Assembly (NCBI GenBank): GCA_024867545.1
Contig: JANFNE010000034.1
Span: 186,001 to 250,000, forward strand
Origin: Phytopythium helicoides
Taxonomy: Eukaryota; Oomycota; Peronosporomycetes; Pythiales; Pythiaceae
Direction of reading: 5' to 3'
Length of the DNA: 64,000 nt
Part shown: piece after piece, positions 61,068 through 64,000 of the stretch
Position numbering within the stretch: the first letter of the stretch is position 1
Layout: every line of letters begins with the position of its first letter
Made by a program: the position numbers and the translations under genes
The notes under the pieces: generated by a model
Seen by the model: the letters and a program-made list of their open reading frames with translations, nothing else
What the model was told of the DNA's origin: nothing
Database searches by the model: none

Positions 61068-63250
61068 TCAATGCACAGCCAAGTGGCGTTCGTCGACCAT
61101 GTCTTCGAACTCGTCGCCATAATCTACACTACAGTCCTCCACGTCATTGTAATTTGTTGAGGCTGCCATTTTTGCCTTGACCCGTTCTTGCCAAGTGAGC
61201 TCGCTTTGGTTGTCCTGGCTTTTCTTGTGTGTTACAGGGGAGAGCGATTGCGTCATTCTGTGACGGCGATGTCTCGTATCCTTAGTCTTCTCGTGAAGAA
61301 CAAGCAGATTAGTCGCGATCGGTGTCACTTTTGAGCCTGTAATTTCGTGACTGCTGTTAGTTCGTGGACCAGCGCGTCGTCGCTTGAGGCACAGCCGTGT
61401 GTGTCGCTCTTCTCGCGCCATGGCAATGCGCTCCCTCTCCTCGCGCTGCTGCTCTGCCGACTGTCGTTTTACTCGTCCCTCTTTTGACCGGCGTTGGAGT
61501 AGCTTGACGTACAACCGCATTGCACGGTCTTCGCGCTCCATTGCTGCACGTTCTCGCTCAATTCTCTGAAGAGAGACGCGGCCTGGTAAGTCAGCTAGTG
61601 TGAACTCACATTATCAAAAGAAATAGGCATCATACCTCCTCGACTTCCCGTCGTGCCTGCTCCTCGAGTTGCTCCCGACGTTTGACGCGACGTGCTTGAC
61701 GCTCTCTTGCCTCACGCTCTTTTTGCCTCTGATGCTCAACTTCTCGCTCTTGTTCGAGTCTAACCTGTTGCACTGTATCATCTTCGCGTCTCACGGACGT
61801 TTCCACAATGCGTGGCACATTCAACACTCCTCTTTTGCTATCGCGGTCTGAAGATGCAGAGTGCTTCTGGTCAACGAGTACAGGACTAAGTCGCCCAGGA
61901 CGTGGACGCGTATGTGGTCGACGGCGTGGCGGCTGCTTCGGAAAGCGTCGCAGCAACTCCGAGTCATCGTTGAGGTTGCCTCTCGTCTTCTCATACGCAG
62001 TCTCTCGCATCGTGAAATTTGTTGTAGCTGCCGTCACAACAGATGCAGGCGGTAGTACGACGGGAAGGCGCTTATTAAAGCTAGCCCCAGCTGGTAACCA
62101 GTACGATCGCTTGAAGGTACGCTCTATTTCAGCTAGAGTTTGGGGTGGCGCTTTTTGCCTCACTTGGGCTTGGAGATTGCTGCTGTCTGCGTCCAAACTA
62201 CATCGCTTTGGGAGTCTTCGGTGGGTAGTTGTGGATATAGATGATGAATCTAATAAGTCATCATCTTGCTTCATTCGTAGCCGTCGCTTTCGAGCACAAA
62301 AGCCGCGTACATGAGCTTGAAGTGTGATAATGGCAGGTTCGATTGATGCCAGCCGGCGCATGTTTCGGTAGCGCTGGCGGGCGAAGTAGCCACGGGCTAC
62401 TGCTTGAATGCGGCAGATCAAGAACAACACGTCCAGGTAAATTAGTCGCGTCACAAAACTGCGTGCTGTCGCCTGGATTACAATGGCCGCGCAATCACGA
62501 CGGAGCTGTATTTCGCGAGCTTTCCGCATAGCTTCGACTTGTCGTCGAGCAATAGACCCACGAAACCTGCCTTGAATTGCAGTTGCTGCGTATTGGCGTG
62601 TGGCGTTTTCCCTTTTCCGTGCTCTTCGACAAACAAATTGCCGGGTAGACCGAGCGATGACACTTGCCGCCGCGTCCTCGGCTTCGGCAATCAACTCCAG
62701 TCGTACTTCGAGGTAGTACTTGCGTGTGATGGTGCCACGCCATACTCGCTGGATATCAGTGGCGGCAGCATTTCTCTCTTGCAGTATAAATGCAGCATGT
62801 GATCTATAGGCACGTTGGATTACCGAGGCTGCAAACTCGAGGCGCCCGCGCAGTCGCTTGGCTTCTCGGACTTGCTGCCGATGCAGGCGCTGAGCCAGTT
62901 CCTCCACTTTGCGCATCTGGGTAAACACGCTGAGTAGCTGTACAAAAGTCATCTCGGACCGATCTCTACGCATTACCTCAGCCTCGATCTTTTGCTGTTG
63001 CTTCTCTATAGCATCGGTCTGCCGCTCAAGCCTTTTCTCAGCTCGGACCTTTGCGGCTGACGCAGCCGTCAGCGTTGTGTCTCGAAAATTGTCGACATGC
63101 TTCTTGGTGAACTTGTTTGAGATGCCTGCACAGCAATCATTTTTTTTACGTGGATCTAATCGCTCTGTTTTGAGGCACTCCAACACACCTACCAGCGTTG
63201 AACATCCCTGGCACACGAGTTGAGACAGTAGACCCTTCGACACGCTCCAT
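61068..63250 (-). CDS. IQ-motif coiled-coil protein
   Basis: I assembled three exons: 63250-63193, 63125-61636 and 61565-61068, in phase, 681 residues. The first exon (MERVEGSTVSTRVPGMFNAG) is short and easily missed. The longest frame instead begins at a GTG and reads through the 67-bp first intron. Residues 30-120 are a charged coiled coil. At least five IQ motifs follow, the binding sites of calmodulin or myosin light chains: ASVIQRAYRSHAAF, ATDIQRVWRGTITRKYY, ATAIQGRFRGSIARRQ, CRIQAVARGYFARQRYRNMR and ITLQAHVRGFCARKRR. A basic/Pro region comes next, then a long Arg/Glu helix. It lacks a motor domain. Such proteins are common in oomycetes and many serve cilia or basal bodies, but nothing here proves a location. 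Confidence 0.82.
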
Positions 63251-63392
63251 GGTTGCGTGCGTAGTCCACCCGCCTCTTCCTGTGATCAAATGGCGTTGGT
63301 GGAGATGTGCATGCACACTCCCCAGAATAGTCGGAACACAAATACCGCCATGAAAAAAAAAAGAAGTTGTTATTGATGACTTTTGCAGCTAA

Positions 63393-64000
63393 TCACTTGA
63401 CGACTACAAGCTGAGACAGCAGGAGCGAGGTCAACAGTGCACGCGCGTCCTCCGACTCGGTTTCGACAAGTGTTTTGCTCGTTTGCTTCCACAGAGTCAC
63501 GCGTGCGTTGAGCGATGGGATACTCATAAAGACGTCTGCATCGCCCTGGCCCTGCGATATGTAAACCTGTGCCTGAGGGTCATGCTGCGATCGCAACAAC
63601 GACAAAAATCTTGTCAGCCACCGCAGCAAACGCAAAGATTCGTCGGAGAATCTTTTTTGCTTACCGCTCGAATCTGGTCGGCAAGCTTCTCCTCGTCCAC
63701 TTGACCTAGAAGTAGCGCTGGATTATCGCGATAAAAGTCCATTTCGCTCTGATCGATACCAGCAATACCGGCGCCCTCAGCCGACGAAGAGCTCATTGCA
63801 GCCAGCTTGCGCTTCCCAGTCGTCTTGCCCTTTCCTTCAGGCGTGGCGCCACTGATCCCATCACCAATTGCTGCAGACGCGATGAACGGACGCGAGCTTG
63901 GCAAAGCGTTGAGCACAAACGTATTCCGTTTCAACTCGAGCGCGCCAGTCACCATGGCTGCTGCTTTACCGCCAACTTCCGTCAAAGTAGCGCGACGAGC
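63393..64000 (-). CDS. Unrecognised protein, 3' part (5' end possibly beyond window)
   Basis: Two exons are visible on the minus strand: from the window edge to 63665, then 63584-63393. An 80-bp intron (GTAAGC...TCGCAG) separates them, with phase 0 on both sides. The end of the protein reads EEKLADQIRA-HDPQAQVYISQG, then GDADVFMSIPSLNARVTLWK and EDARALLTSLLLSQLVVVK. The frame is still open at base 64000 (…TLTEVGGKAAAMVTG), so the start may lie outside; an in-frame ATG at 63955 could be the true start. A Lys/Gly/Ser linker (EGKGKTTGKRKLAAMSSSS) sits in the middle. I do not recognise the family and assign no function. It follows the IQ gene's start by 142 bp on the same strand. Confidence 0.6.

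Overview
This window looks like a nuclear chromosome segment from a eukaryote, most likely an oomycete (Phytophthora/Pythium-like stramenopile). The evidence is: genes split by introns of about 50-80 nt with GTRNGT-type donors; a condensin II subunit, TAF1, CCT1, RRP6 and DUS3; a flagellar LRRC23-like protein, which fits a zoospore-forming organism; very long intronless reading frames; a GC-rich third codon position; and genes packed head-to-head and tail-to-tail with 50-260 bp between them. No species can be named from sequence alone. All homology calls come from motifs recognised by eye; no database was searched.

Layout. Bases 1-7480 are the right end of a tandem satellite array (15 cores plus a broken 16th; the left end is outside the window). 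Each monomer has a nearly invariant core of about 250 bp and a block of degenerate 8-bp units. Monomer length changes only in steps of 8 bp. Bases 7481-9921 hold no gene I can support.

From 9922 to the end the window is dense housekeeping DNA: a Ser/Thr kinase (+), condensin-2 G2 (-), CCT1/TCP-1 alpha (+), an LRRC23-like LRR protein (-), a PDZ-like/Rab-like GTPase fusion (+), EXOSC10/RRP6 (+), a DDT/WHIM-like chromatin protein (+), DUS3 tRNA dihydrouridine synthase (-), a 2OG-Fe(II) oxygenase (+), and a 2741-residue single-exon protein of unknown function (-). A gene-poor interval of about 2.3 kb follows, with two inverted dinucleotide repeats. Next come an F-box/LRR protein (+), a 2736-residue ubiquitin protease whose catalytic domain is split by MABP-like repeats (-), a C2/PH protein (-), an NSUN2-like methyltransferase homologue that has lost its catalytic cysteine (+), TAF1 (-), USP5/isopeptidase T (+), an IQ-motif protein (-), and the 3' part of an unrecognised gene (-).

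The genes do not form one pathway. Themes that recur are ubiquitin handling (two deubiquitinases and an F-box protein within 23 kb), RNA maturation and modification (RRP6, DUS3, NSUN2-like), chromatin and transcription (condensin II, DDT protein, TAF1) and calmodulin/IQ or membrane-binding scaffolds. Several divergent pairs share very short promoters, some with inverted CCAAT boxes. The best candidates for undescribed biology are the octamer-quantised satellite, the split MABP-USP giant, the 2741-residue orphan and the NSUN2 pseudoenzyme.
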